Made by a program: the position numbers and the translations under genes. The notes under the pieces are model-generated. The model searched no databases. It had not been told where the DNA came from and saw only the letters and a list, made by a program, of their open reading frames with translations. Below are positions 31,501 to 40,798 of a stretch of 64,000 nt of DNA, in pieces. Location of the stretch: positions 47,194,861-47,258,860 of the forward strand of contig OY754964.1 of assembly GCA_963576475.1 (NCBI GenBank). The letters run 5' to 3'. How positions within the stretch are numbered: position 1 is the stretch's first letter; the number at the start of each line of letters is the position of its first letter. The DNA comes from Molanna angustata (taxonomy: Eukaryota; Arthropoda; Insecta; Trichoptera; Molannidae).

Positions 31501-31628
31501 GACCTATTCTGTTGCTGAAGTGAATCAATTCTTTTCTGCAATTGATCCCTGGATACGGGGCTCGGTGGTAACATCACTGCACCACCCTCCAGTGAATTGG
31601 AGTCACTTTCTGATGCAGAGTCAACCAT
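16600..31628 (-). CDS. CCDC6: CCDC6 (coiled-coil domain-containing protein 6) orthologue, 11 coding exons
   Basis: Exons in transcript order: 31628-31504, 29096-29006, 28590-28441, 28300-28157, 24938-24799, 24571-24494, 23949-23835, 23229-23134, 19973-19878, 17562-17479, 16800-16600. All introns are GT-AG and phases match throughout, giving 1320 bases and 439 residues (human protein about 474). The N-terminus [12 protein letters not shown] resembles vertebrate CCDC6. Residues about 30-310 are the conserved coiled coil, with [48 protein letters not shown] and [16 protein letters not shown]. Residues about 314-439 are a Pro/Ser-rich tail ([10 protein letters not shown], a run of PPP) ending in stop at 16600. 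In vertebrates CCDC6 is a cytosolic and nuclear scaffold linked to DNA-damage signalling and CREB1 repression; that role is carried over from the family, not shown here. Introns of up to about 3.3 kb are filled with transposons. A longer N-terminus is possible (see 36793). Confidence 0.95.
16951..17141. mobile_element. Foldback (snapback) MITE in the last CCDC6 intron
   Basis: GAGTCAAATGATGTTTTTAT at 16964 is mirrored by ATATCATTTGACTC ending at 17128. The arms stay complementary for about 70 bases, including ACAAACTTTTTAACATCTCA and its reverse complement. A weaker extension (TTTTTTTCC...GGGAAAAAAA) adds about 13 bases on each side. The central loop is short, around AGAACCAGAAAAAAACATTT. No target duplication is clear. 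Confidence 0.8.
18288..19069 (+). mobile_element. hAT (Buster/SPIN-like) element with 8-bp target duplication
   Basis: The ends CAGGGGTCTCCAAACT (18296) and AGTTTGGAGACCCCTG (ending 19061) are perfect inverted repeats. ACTTAAAC is duplicated on both sides (18288-18295 and 19062-19069). The 766-bp element keeps only the tail of a transposase. It lies in intron 9 of CCDC6, on the opposite strand to the gene. The subterminal GCGGGCCGG and GGGCCGTAG blocks are typical of this hAT group. Confidence 0.93.
18374..18640 (+). pseudogene. hAT transposase C-terminal remnant
   Basis: The peptide [20 protein letters not shown], then [19 protein letters not shown], is the hAT dimerisation region: a hydrophobic patch, then E.TFS.M and L....H....L. 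The catalytic RNase H-like portion and BED finger are missing through internal deletion. The Met is not a real start. About 88 codons remain without a stop, ending at 18640. Confidence 0.85.
20628..22235. mobile_element. Non-autonomous hAT element interrupted by a Harbinger-like MITE
   Basis: The ends TAGAGACCTGAATTATT (20636) and AATAATTCAGGTCCCTA (ending 22227) are inverted. The flanks GTGATGAG (20628-20635) and GTAATGAG (22228-22235) form an 8-bp duplication with one mismatch. The element is 1592 bp, of which 893 bp is a second element nested inside (20874-21766). The right part repeats GAAAATAAC/AAAATAACACC-type phrases also found reversed at 42180-42430. It lies in CCDC6 intron 8. No transposase remains. 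Confidence 0.75.
20874..21766. mobile_element. Harbinger-like non-autonomous TIR element, copy 1 (complete)
   Basis: GGCCCGAATTATAGA at the left is mirrored by TCTATAATTTGGGCC at the right. ATA lies on both sides, a possible 3-bp duplication. Subterminal blocks of the type GAGAACGGTCTTGAGA recur in both orientations. A second copy, split by later insertions, is at 31665-36255. The superfamily is inferred from GGCCC-type ends and the 3-bp duplication. Confidence 0.7.
22300..22640 (-). mobile_element. Possible LINE 3' end with (TAA)n-type tail
   Basis: On the minus strand, AAAGGGAAATAGGTTTTGTC and the dyad CTTTACACACGAGTGCTTGCA precede a tail of TAATAATAATAAAATAAAAT (22310-22345). This is the structure of a LINE 3' UTR. 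No coding part was identified. Confidence 0.4.
22640..22925 (+). mobile_element. Degenerate RTE LINE 3' fragment
   Basis: AAGAAGCTTGAATAATGGAT, then AAATGAAGCAATGAATATTT, then GTCAAGATGG, and the terminal GATGGTATGTATG follow the order of the RTE 3' end seen intact at 58500-58650. Many substitutions and stops are present. Confidence 0.6.
23554..23600. repeat. Perfect 21-bp hairpin in CCDC6 intron 7
   Basis: TCACATAAGATAATTGATAA plus T pairs exactly with the downstream arm across a 5-base loop (ATTTG, 23575-23579). Its role is unknown. It lies between exons 7 and 8. Confidence 0.95.
24020..24380. other. GC-richer intronic block, unrecognised
   Basis: This part of CCDC6 intron 6 is less AT-rich than its flanks (GACCCAGGGTGTGAGAGAG, GGTGGATAGCGGGCAGAAAC). 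That suggests inserted DNA. No ends, tail or coding similarity were recognised. Confidence 0.3.
25468..25500. repeat. Perfect 13-bp hairpin in CCDC6 intron 4
   Basis: ACTGTTTTTACAT and ATGTAAAAACAGT pair exactly around the 7-base loop CGAGAAC. Confidence 0.95.
25720..27357 (+). mobile_element. Remnant of an LTR retrotransposon: internal 3' part plus one LTR
   Basis: GGAGGGGAGGAA (about 26552-26565) is a polypurine tract directly followed by TGTGGAAGACCACATC. That is a plausible LTR start with TG and a short inverted end. Within the presumed LTR, CACTATTTAAGGGAGTC is a TATA-like promoter. A plausible end TATAACA falls at about 27357. The upstream part is GC-rich with a GTCAACAC-type tandem (26128-26195) and no recognised gag or pol domain. 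The region sits in CCDC6 intron 4 (24939-28156). The left boundary is a guess, and a solo or truncated LTR is the best reading. Confidence 0.5.
27140..27230. repeat. Repeated GGTAACC/GGTTACC dyads inside the presumed LTR
   Basis: Phrases of the type TGGTAACCC(C)TCTGGTTACCA occur three times at spacings of about 35-40 bases. Each is a small inverted repeat. They could form hairpins in the RNA leader. Confidence 0.8.
27395..27488 (+). mobile_element. Possible LINE 3' end with (AAAT)n tail
   Basis: The sequence ends AAAATAAAATAAATAAATAAATA, a typical LINE tail. The preceding bases are not clearly related to the CR1-like family described above. Confidence 0.35.
27660..27740 (+). mobile_element. 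CR1-like LINE 3' UTR fragment
   Basis: TTAGTTGGAAGAAATTGCCA, then TCTTTGGCAATAAACTTGTC, matches the 3' UTR hairpin region seen at 51895-52245. No (AAAT)n tail is preserved. Confidence 0.6.
29118..29225 (-). mobile_element. LINE 3' end with (ATT)n-type tail
   Basis: On the minus strand, TGGTAGAGATTGCCTGCGGG, then CAATAAGTCCGCCACGTTG, then a (TTA)n tract is the 3' end form of many insect LINEs. It lies in CCDC6 intron 1, about 20 bases before exon 2 in genome order. Confidence 0.65.
29830..30190 (+). mobile_element. Penelope-like element 3' end of a third subfamily
   Basis: A reading frame with [20 protein letters not shown], then [10 protein letters not shown], then NQILTNSPL, ending at a stop near 30032, matches the C-terminus that follows the GIY-YIG domain in PLEs. 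About 100 bases downstream is CTGACGAGGAAGCAGTATGC followed by TTCAAAACCGG (30132-30162). This is a hairpin module equivalent to those at 1337 and 3553. It ends in an A-rich tail. It lies in CCDC6 intron 1. Confidence 0.65.
30945..31230 (-). mobile_element. Degenerate RTE LINE 3' fragment
   Basis: AACATTCATGCATAGCCATA, then CACAGGGTTGTGTCATTCTT and CCAAACCATCTCAATATGTT, follow the reversed C-terminal region of the RTE family (compare 32020-32250). It is old and interrupted. It lies in CCDC6 intron 1. Confidence 0.7.
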
Positions 31629-31639
31629 TTTGTTTGCAT
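31629..31639 (-). other. CCDC6: Upstream part of the first confirmed CCDC6 exon
   Basis: On the minus strand, TTTTGTTCTAG is a good splice acceptor that leaves ATGCAAACAAA before the ATG at 31628. The exon therefore continues an upstream exon and is not the transcript start. The CAAAATGG context favours the 31628 ATG for initiation. Confidence 0.6.
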
Positions 31640-31947
31640 CTAGAACAAAACAAGACATTTAAAAGGCCCGAATCATAGAATCGTTCTCCAGGTTGAGACT
31701 GGTCTTGAGCACACATTCTCAACCAAAATGGTATTAAAGACCGGTCTCGAAATGTACGGAAGAGTTAAAATTGCTTCGATAAAGCTATACCACTGTCTTG
31801 AGTACTGTCTCAAAGAGAGGGAAGGGGATAGCACTATATACGAAAAAGAGACGGATATAGGGTATGGAAGAACTTCCCATTAATTACTATTTTGACATTT
31901 ACATTGGTAGCGGTACTAAAATGGATCGAGCATTTTAATTAGAACCT

Positions 31948-34738
31948 ATACATACCATCACGCCATGTCCCTCACGGGGTAGGCAGAGAGAACCGAATGC
32001 CACATTTTTCTATCTTGACATGCATTCGCATCGCCTCATCAACATTCATACATCGTCTCATACATGTTCGTCTATTGCTCACACTTCTAACATTTCCGTC
32101 TTTCAAAATTTCGTTCACATGGTCGTGCCATCCCTTTCTTGGGCGTCCCCGACCTCTCATTCCATTCTTTTCCGCTCTGTATATTTTCTTCGTCAGGCGC
32201 TCCTCATTCATTCTCCCCATGTGACCAAACCATCTCAATGTGTTCACTTTCATTCTAGTAATGACATCTTTCTTAATCTTACATTCTTTCCTTATCTCCT
32301 CGTTTCTTACCCGGTCATACATCGTTCTATTACAAATCCTTCTTAACGATCTCATTTCAACTGCATTTATTCTGCTTTCGTGCGACTTCTGCCATGTCCA
32401 GGTCTCACTTGCATACGTCAGGGTTGGCACTACGATTGCGTTATGGTTGGCAACTTTAGCGTCTCTTGATATGTTGCGATCATTCATAACTGGTCTAAGT
32501 GCTCCATTCACTCTGTTTCCTGCCATAACTCTTCTTTCAATATCCTTATCAGGCCGTCCATTCCGTTGGAACATACTACCCAGGTAGACATACTCATCGA
32601 CTTGTTCAAGCCATTCATTCTCTACTTTTATTTGACACACTGTTCTGCTTTCACTCTTTTCAAAGACCATTACCTTTGATTTGCTGGCATTCATTTTAAG
32701 TCCGTTTTCTATGCATCCTTCATATACCATACTTACAAGATACTGTAACTCTTCCATACTTTCTGCTAACAATACTTTGTCGTCTGCATACATCAGATCA
32801 CGTACTGTTACAGTACTCAGTTTCAGACCCTTACTTTCATACTTAAGGGCTCTTATGCAGAAATCAATGTAGAGATTAAAGAGCCAAGGGGACAACACGC
32901 ACCCCTGTCTAACGCCATTATTTAAAGAGAACCAAGTTGTTGTTGTGTCGTTAACACGAACACATGCTTTGCTGTTCTCATATAATGAAGCGATTGCACG
33001 TATCAGCTTACTCTTCACTCCGTACATCGATAGTATATTCCATAGTTTTTCTCTTACAATTTTATCATAGGCCTTTTCAAGGTCTATAAAGGCGCAGAAA
33101 AGTTTTTGGTTTTTACCCAAAACCTTTTCTGTGACCATACGTAAAGAAAAAATTTGGTCTATACATCCTCTGCCGCCAACAAAAGCCCCTTGAGCATCCC
33201 AAATCTTGCTCTCTGTAACCTTTCGTACTCTTTGATCCAGGATCCTTGCATACATCTTACCAACTGAGCTTAGCAAACTTATGGCTCTATAGTTTTTGCA
33301 GTCGAGCTTCGATCCTTTACCTTTATACAAAGGTACCACGACTGCATTTCTCCAGTCTGAGGGAGTGTGTCCTTCTTCCCAACATTTGTTGAAAAGAGAG
33401 AGACACCACTCCAACGTCTGTTCGCCGCCATATTTTATAAGTTCAGCTGATACACTGTCATACCCGGCAGCTTTCCCCGCTTTCGCGTGTTTTACTGCTT
33501 CAAACACTTCTTCTTGCGTTATTTCATCCTTATCATCTTCACTTACTTGCCATGTTCTCTGACTCACTTCCCCTCTTACTCCGCTATCATACAGTTCCTC
33601 GAAATATTTCTTCCATCGCTCTTTCACGCCATCTTCGTCCATAATTATTTTTCCATCTTTATCATTTATTCCTTTCGAAGCTTTCACAGTTCCATTTTTT
33701 CTTTTCGCTACGCCTTTCCAGAACATTTTCATGTTTCCAGGAAAGTCGTTGGCTATTTTCAGGCTTTCTTTCTCTTTTATACCATCTTTTTCCCTTTTTA
33801 CTGTGTCTTTGACTACTTTCTTGCATACTTTATAATTCTCTTTTGCTCTTTCTTCATTATTCGAACCTTTCGGGGCTAATAATGCCATCCATGCTTTCTT
33901 CTTTTCACCCACAACTATCTTAACACTCTCATTCCACCAAGCATCGCCTTTCTTTCCACCTCTTTTAGCAATACCACAGATATTCTTCGATGTCTTACAC
34001 ACGGTCTCTTTCAGCGTCGTCCATGCTTCCTCAATATTTCTTCTACTGTGTATTGCTTTAAAGAGTTCGTTTCCGGTCTCTTTTGCATACTGATTTCTTT
34101 GCAGCCTTTCTACCTTGGTTCGCTTCGGTGGATCACTTCGGTGTGTTTTAGAGCGCCACCCGGTGAACAAATCAATTCTCGATATTAACAAGTAGTGGTC
34201 TGTCTCCAGTTCCGCGCCCCTATACACTCTAGTATCCACTGTCGCTTTCCTTAGTGCGGCGTCAACACATACATAGTCAATTATCGACCTTTCATTCCCT
34301 CTTTCCCATGTATACTGGTGAATTCTTTTGTGGCTAAATACTGAGTTCGCCACAAACAGATTCCCTTCCGTGCATACTTCCAATAGTCTTTTACCATTGT
34401 CATTCACTCTAATATCACCGTGAGGTCCAAGGACTGACTCAAAATCTTTCCTACGGACACCCACCCATCCATTTAGATCTCCAGTCAGAATCACTCTTTC
34501 ATTATCCTTTTTTTTGTTCATTATCTCGGTCACACTGTTCCAGAAATCATCCTTTTCACTCTCACTATCGGAGTTTCCGGGCGCATATCCTATTATTAGG
34601 AATATGCTTGTAATTCCGATCTTCAGCCTTACCCACATCAGACTAGAACTTTTTAGTTTGTACTCTTTCATACATTTTCCCATTCGTTTCGCTAGAATCA
34701 CACCAACTCCTTTGCATGCAAATTCGTCACTCTTAATT
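31948..34738 (-). mobile_element. RTE-type LINE, 5'-truncated, otherwise intact
   Basis: A long uninterrupted frame is followed by a very short 3' UTR ending in the GGCGTGATGGTATGTAT tail. This is the reference copy for at least eight fragments in the window (8435, 15165, 15572, 22640, 30945, 49810, 53069, 57906). The 5' end falls inside the endonuclease domain, the usual result of incomplete reverse transcription. The lack of any stop in more than 900 codons implies a recent insertion. Confidence 0.92.
31972..34735 (-). CDS. RTE LINE polyprotein: endonuclease (partial) plus reverse transcriptase
   Basis: The frame gives about 920 codons. Near the N-terminus are IGYAPGN, ILTGDLNGWVG (GDLN catalytic motif), IIDYVCVD and ETDHYLLISR (the SDH-type motif) of an AP-like endonuclease. 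The first roughly 100 residues are absent because the copy is truncated. The reverse transcriptase shows AGYDSVSAELIKYGG, YRAISLLSSVGKMYARIL, QGAFVGGRGCIDQ, FIDLEKAYDKI (motif A), GVRQGCVLSPWLFNLYID (motif B) and LMYADDKVLLAES (motif C, YADD). The C-terminus LRWFGHMGRMNEERLTKKI, then RPRKGWHDHVNEIL, is typical of RTE-like elements. The protein copies its own RNA into DNA at a nicked target. No start codon of its own is present. Confidence 0.92.
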
Positions 34739-35908
34739 TACAATGTATTAATATTATAGAACTTTGTAACAAAATTAACATACAAAAATAATATCTTCTC
34801 TTTGATTAAAATTAAATGTCAGTGACTCTTTTAAAGATGTGCACTTTCTTAGATTTTCCATATTTGTAGATGGTTGAGGTTCTTCGTTATTTACTTTTTA
34901 ACGTTTAACCAAGAGGCTCCTTAACTGATGTAGAACTGAATTCATGTAGAACTCACTTTCTTTGTACATGTCAAGAACATTTTTATAACATGATCTAACG
35001 TAAGCGTGATTTGCAAAAAAAAATATTTTATATCGCAGATCCAATAAAGTTGCTGATGTGAATAAAACATAATTTTCCAAATGAGAAAATCTATGTACCA
35101 GTTCATGGTTTAAAACACGTATATTTTTGCCAATTTCTCGATCTGTTTCCTCTAGACTGTCAATTATTTTTTTCAAAGAAGATATTAATGGAATCACAGA
35201 CGAAATTGAAACAATAGCACTACTGAGCTCCCTTGTCATCTCCTTGAATAGTTTTAATAAATTAATCATGAGATGTAAGCTGAGGAATCTTATTGTTAGA
35301 AGATATAATAAGACATAATGAGTCTAGTTTGCAAAATTTTCTGTATCATATAGAAAGTGCTATTCCATCTTGTAGATCAATCCTATAATACATGGAGCTT
35401 TGCCTGGTGAAGTTTTTCTTGCAATGCTGTTGATTCATCCTGAGCGATGTTTGAATGATGAAAATTCGTCGCTATCTTTTTGCATTTTTTTATTAAGTCG
35501 ACTATCGTCTCCTATGCGTTTATTCCATCTTTAACTATAAGTTGTATTTGGTGGGCTGTGCAATTTATATCTTTTACATGTAATAAAGACATACTCTCTT
35601 TCATATTCGAACCCGCATCTCTAATTATGCAAAGAACTTTCTCCATAGATATATCCCAGAATGATAGCATTTTCTCAATTTTCGTGGCTATATTTTCGCC
35701 AATGTGGCAACCATCATTGAACACCTCTGCTTTTAAAATTATCAATTTTCTTTCATAATCGCGTGTGATTCAGTGACAGGTCAAACTTAATAACCCAGAA
35801 GAAGAACCCGACCATAAGTCTGTTGTAAATGACATCTTCAATGAATGTCGGCAACAAATATTCGCATTCGCGAATATCCAAAATTGCACCTTCGTTACAT
35901 CACTAGTA
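34739..35908 (-). pseudogene. hAT transposase relic
   Basis: Two frame-shifted pieces are visible. 35745-35512 reads ILKAEVFNDGCHIGENIATK, then IRDAGSNMKES, then CTAHQIQLIVKDGI (the catalytic Asp region and the C..H motif). 35269-34898 reads EETDREIGKNI, then HRFSHLENYVLFTSATLLDL, then RYKIFFF, the later part of a hobo/Ac-type transposase. Stops and shifts separate them. The right end GCACCTTCGTTACATCACTA (about 35888-35908) looks like a hAT terminus. The other end was removed or covered by the LINE. Confidence 0.75.
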
Positions 35909-36255
35909 GGTACACATATTCCCATAATATGCTATATGACAACTAATGAAGAATATGCTAAATGAAGAATTTTTTCTACTTCCATTTAATTAGGTATACC
36001 AAGACAATGAATTGTCAAAATATCTTTAAATAGCTATTCCAAATCAGCACTACCAACATGACAGCGCTGAAATTATTGCCATTCATCAGTACTTATTAAT
36101 TGTGCTTCGTTCCACATTTTTTTTTGAGTACGCTTTCTTGATTGAGACGGCGTAGATATTTTACTTTTAATACGGATTTTTGAGCATGATCTCAAGATGG
36201 TCTTGAGATGACACAATTGGAGAACGGTCTTGAGAATTATTCTATAATTTGGGCC

Positions 36256-36792
36256 TTTAAGTATTCGTTGAAATTACTTTACTTCTAATAAATATTTATT
36301 TTCATTACAAACCTAAAACAAACATAAGTTAAACAAAGAGAAATTTATATACAACATACCAAAACAATTGTGTGATGTAAATATGTGAACCTATAGTTTA
36401 ATTTTAACTCTGGTTTGTTAATTTTTATTATTGTTTTTATTGTTAAGTATTTTTATGACCTTTCACACTAATAGTTTGATGTCTGGGGTCCATAATATGT
36501 GGTGTTGATAAATTAAATCCTATACTTTGTTCTGAGATACAATGTAAACATTTTGATGTTGGTGTTGGTATTTGAAAATAGGAGAGATGCATAGAATTTT
36601 GTTGAATAAGATGTGAATATTTTTGTTACACTATTCATTTTTATTGTTTGTTTTCTTTTAATTTTGAGATTTTTATATTTTAGGATAAAATAAAATAATT
36701 AAATTCTAATACATTTTGGTATTAATATCTCAAGAACAAACTACCTTTAAAACATATTTATAAATCATAGTTGACTAATTAAGATAGCTTAC
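36256..36792. other. AT-rich part of the presumed CCDC6 leader intron
   Basis: No repeat, tail or coding sequence was recognised. Confidence 0.4.
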
Positions 36793-36808
36793 CGAAACTA
36801 GCAGACAT
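36793..36808 (-). CDS. CCDC6: Candidate 16-base first coding exon of CCDC6
   Basis: On the minus strand, ATGTCTGCTAGTTTCG is followed by GTAAGC, a strong donor. Joined to the acceptor at 31639 it reads [17 protein letters not shown] in frame, adding nine residues before the Met at 31628. A TTTAG acceptor-like site just before it would make it part of a spliced leader. The intervening intron (31640-36792) holds the split Harbinger-like element with its LINE and hAT insertions. Phase agreement and the strong donor are the only evidence; a purely noncoding leader exon is the alternative. Confidence 0.4.
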
Positions 36809-36869
36809 CTTTAACATCTCTCTAAACCTATTTAAATTAATAATTAATTAATAATAAATAATTTAATTT

Positions 36870-37240
36870 ATGGGGAGCAAGGTATTTTATAGTCATCAAT
36901 ATGGGGGTTGATGGTATGGCTCTCGTGGAATGAATATCGAGGGTTTGATACCCTGTACCACTTACTCGTTTGGGTCAGAATCGAACTGCCGATGAGGAAC
37001 CTTTTGCACGCTTGGGTTGGAATCGAGCCAGCCGGGCGTGTACCTTTTTCACGGTTTGCCCACACGTGTTATATGGACAAACCGTTCCCCAATTTATACT
37101 GTGTAATACCTGAGATATTTGCACAGCATAAAGAGATACAATATTAAGCAGAGAGAAATAGAAACAGTGGGTATGGTATATCAATATTGAAAGATCGATA
37201 AAGTACTTACACTTTATTTGAACCAATTAACAAAATACAC
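36870..37240. other. Unrecognised GC-richer block upstream of CCDC6
   Basis: It contains GGTATGGCTCTCGTGGAATG and GTTGGAATCGAGCCAGCCG, less AT-rich than the flanks. Some phrases resemble tRNA T-arms but do not fit A and B boxes at the right spacing. It may be a transposon remnant. Confidence 0.25.
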
Positions 37241-37299
37241 AAGATTATAAATTATTACTTTTACTAAATATATACATCGATATAATTCGCGTAATCAAT

Positions 37300-37400
37300 G
37301 AAGATGACGACGCGTACGTTTCGACCGGACAGGGCTCTTGCAGAGATGGTTGGCGCGGGGGCCGGCTGCGCCTTATAACGGCCGCTCGACTGGTGGGAGA
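37300..37400 (-). mobile_element. Possible Penelope-like terminus
   Basis: On the minus strand, CTCTGCAAGAGCCCTGTCCG followed by GTCGAAACGTACGCGTCG has the PLE terminal plan: a short GCC/GGT stem, then CGAAACG. The block is CpG-rich and unlike its surroundings. No coding remnant is attached. Confidence 0.4.
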
Positions 37401-37559
37401 GATAAGGGATGTATCTATTCGACCCACCACATCTTTTTTCCTACACTGCTTAATTATAATAAGGTATTGGAGGCGATGTTGTATAAGATTACGTTTTGTA
37501 TATATTATATTGATTTAATATGTGTATTTTTTTTTTGTATTGTAATATAAATAAATAAA

Positions 37560-40440
37560 ATAAATAATACAAACAAAACTTCATTAGAAGTGCAATAATT
37601 TCAATGGGGATTTAGCCGCGGTTTATAACAGCTATTTTATCGGAGATTTATCGGAGGTTGTGTCGGAATAAAAATGTATGTGGGATTGTATTCTAAATGT
37701 ACATATATTCCTGGTGAGATCTCAGATTTTCAACAATAATTTCGGAATGATTCTGTGAGACAGTTAAAAATAATAATTTATAAAGCGCCTTTTAATGATA
37801 CAAGATGGTTCCATGAAACAAGGAGTCCAAAGTAATTTATCAAAGAAAACAATGCTCTGAGCTCAACAAATGTCAGGGGGTAACTTATTCAACTTAAAGG
37901 CCCAATAGTAAACTGATTAACAACATAGATTTAACACTTAAGTCTCCCAGACAGAGTTTTTTTTTATTTACTTAATGCTTGTGAAATTACATCAAATGTG
38001 TAAAAATGTGTTTTCTACTGCGACCAAAATTGCGATTAAAAAATTTTAAGACATGAGATAGAAAGATAATATAAATAATCTATACATCTAGTTGCAATGA
38101 AAAAAAATCATTTTAGCACAAAAGTGCATTTTAACTAAAATCATGTAGGTATTGTGTTTCATAAGTAGAAAGAAATATATAAAAAAGTTGGTAATAGATA
38201 CCACTTTTAACTATTCACAATATTATTTTCGTCATATTTATGATCATACAAAACACAACTTTTTTTTTTATTTTTTCCTTGTTGCATAATTGTCTCATTG
38301 TTTTATTTGACAGCCATTTTGACAATCTACTATTTTTAAAATAATATAATAAACATGTCACAGTAGTAATTAAATGTACAAAGAAATTGCTATTATTATA
38401 ATCATGTAAAAAAGTGGTAAAATGAGACATGTATTATCACTTCTGCTGAAAAAAACATCTTCCAATTGACTTTTCCTAGATTGGATACAATGTAACGTTA
38501 TTAAAACAATAGTATTATTTGAGTGTTTCAATTTGAAATTATCCAACTAGGGGTAAAAAAAGAAATATTTTGGATAACCAAATAAAAAAAAAACACTTTT
38601 TTGGTATATTATTCCGGGATACTCCCTGGAGAATTTTTTTTTTTGTATAGATTTATATTCATCTTCAAATATGTTCACAGTTAAAATAGGTAATTTACAA
38701 TGATAATCATAAATACTTGACATTTTTCTTCGTCTGTTATAAATTATAGTAAAAAAGTAATACGTAAGGTAACCTTAAAATGAAATGTCATCTTCTATTC
38801 AAAACATGAGGTAAATTTATAAACACCCGATCAAACATTTTAATGTGTAAAATCTACAAAAATAACACCCAAATGAAATACTTTAGAGACACGTACCCGA
38901 TTGTATTGAAATTCCGTCCATTTGTCAGCGGCTGTGTGTACAGAGACGATTTTTTGACATTTAACCACCCCGGCACAACACTTAAATAAATATTACAAAA
39001 GCTTTATGTACAAGTGGACTGTTGTAATAAACACGGTATTTTTTTGCAAAAATATGAACGTAAATTTGCACTTAACAAGACATATTAATAAAACCCTTTT
39101 AAAACAATTCTAATTGTACAATTTATTCCATAGGATCTAAATTCACAGGAACATTTTGACTTCTTCTTCATTTTCAATTGCGTTCATAATTATATATTTT
39201 TCAGCACCTATATTTTACGAAATGTAGTAACACTGTTGGATGCCTAGGAAATAATATACAAAAAGGAAATTTATCTATAGGAAATAAAAAGATACTCGTT
39301 ACAAGTTTAACGGAAACCCAATTGTAAATTTGTATGCTTGGAAATTTTTGAGCAAGAGTGACAAATATATATTTCACTATGAAACAAATAAAGATAGCCT
39401 ACATAGATATAATTCTTCGTGGCGGGAACTTTAAAATTTCAAGGTCATAATAACGGAAAAAAGTAAGGTTATGTATATTTTTTAAAATAATGATTAAAAT
39501 TAACGAATCTTTTGTAGTTATACATTATTTTAAACTTAAATCTGGATGCTATGATCATCGTCATTGATTTAGCTTATATTTCTTTAGAATAAATAAACAT
39601 ATTTTCAAAAAACAATGGTATACATTATTTTTGTTTACTTAACGGTTTGTTTACATTTTAAATGTCATAACAAAACCCACGTGACATTGAACATAACCTC
39701 AAAATCAAAATGTAAATATAAACATAACCTCAAATATTTACAAATCTTTAATGATGTTGCCTGAACAACCAAAAATAAAAAAAAAATACCATTTATTTTA
39801 TTTGAAAAAAAATATTTTTTGAATCATCACATTATTTTTTAAACAAAAAAATATTTACAATTTATCATTACTATAGTTTTGCTGTAATCTCATTTTTTTA
39901 ATATTTATCAATTTAATTAAATAATATGCATTTTTTACTTATACTAAAATTCATATGCTATGGGCGAATGAAATAAATAATGATTAAAATCAGTCTTGAT
40001 CTTGCCTAAAATGCAAGATCAATACCAAAACTGTTTGTCTCGAACAAAAATAAACTTGCATGGCCAAGAGTCTTTGAAGATTTAAATCCATGAGTCTTGC
40101 AAAATGTTTTTGTACCATTACTTTTTTCAATCTTTTTTAAAATTGATAAACACTAGTTTACATGCTGTATAGTTTTTATCAAACTTCTTGAACCATTTCA
40201 CCATGGAGAGGGGTGATTTGCAGATATACCAACCAAGCAATAAGACAAAATTTACGTTCTGCGCACCCGGAAGGCTGGCTCAAGCTGTTTTACCAAAACT
40301 ATAAAGATGGCGTGTTTATTGCAAAGTGACATTTTTTTTCAATCAACAAATCAATTCAGCCCAGAAAAGCAATAATTATTTTTGTTCCACTGGCAGTGCC
40401 AGATTTAGAATAAGAGACACGATGCTATTCCAATTATGAG
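37560..40440. other. AT-rich intergenic stretch
   Basis: No gene was found. A CpG-containing patch at 38885-38985 with a minus-strand GTACGTG donor-like site could be an untranslated CCDC6 leader exon or promoter region, but nothing confirms it. A small hairpin GATCTTGCCTAAAATGCAAGATC-type dyad lies at about 39996-40019. Confidence 0.35.
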
Positions 40441-40655
40441 GCCCATTTTTTCCAGAATTGTGTGTAAAAATAAAAAAGCATTAATTTAATTAAAGTGATT
40501 TATATGTATAAGAATCCATTTCATAGTTCAAATCATGGGGGTATGTTTAAATAAAGTTCTTAAGTTAATCCAGCCTTGCTGGGAATCAAACCCAAGAAGT
40601 TTGCACAAAAGTCAAACGGCTTACCAATACGACCACAATCATCTTTTTTTTATAT
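40440..40655 (-). mobile_element. tRNA-derived SINE
   Basis: On the minus strand, GGTCGTATTGGTAAGCCGTT (A-box region) is followed about 30 bases later by GGGTTTGATTCCCAGC. This is a very good polymerase III B box with a pairing T-stem. A non-tRNA AT-rich body follows. Such tRNA-like heads drive SINE transcription. The 3' limit is approximate. Confidence 0.55.
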
Positions 40656-40798
40656 CATTTGTTTGCAACACACACAATATTGTATTTAATTTTAAATCAT
40701 AGTTACTATTACAAGTGCATTAATTTATGAACCCAGTTAGTTTCCTTTTACAGAAGAGTAAGTTGTTTTTGTTTGTAATTTATATATATGTAAATATT

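Larger units (their letters stand above)
31665..36255. mobile_element. Harbinger-like TIR element, copy 2, split by nested insertions
   Basis: The left piece 31665-31947 and right piece 35909-36255 match copy 1 at 20874-21170 and 21359-21766, including ends GGCCCGAATCATAGAAT and ATTCTATAATTTGGGCC. Between them lie an RTE LINE and a hAT relic, replacing roughly 190 bases of the original. The left end is only about 25 bases from the splice acceptor of the first confirmed CCDC6 exon. Confidence 0.75.

Noticed and set aside
32020..34759. Many plus-strand frames of 60-130 codons
   Set aside because: Shadows of the RTE polyprotein on the minus strand.
36870..37110. Possible tRNA gene or SINE
   Set aside because: T-arm-like strings occur, but no A and B boxes at proper spacing and no cloverleaf could be drawn.
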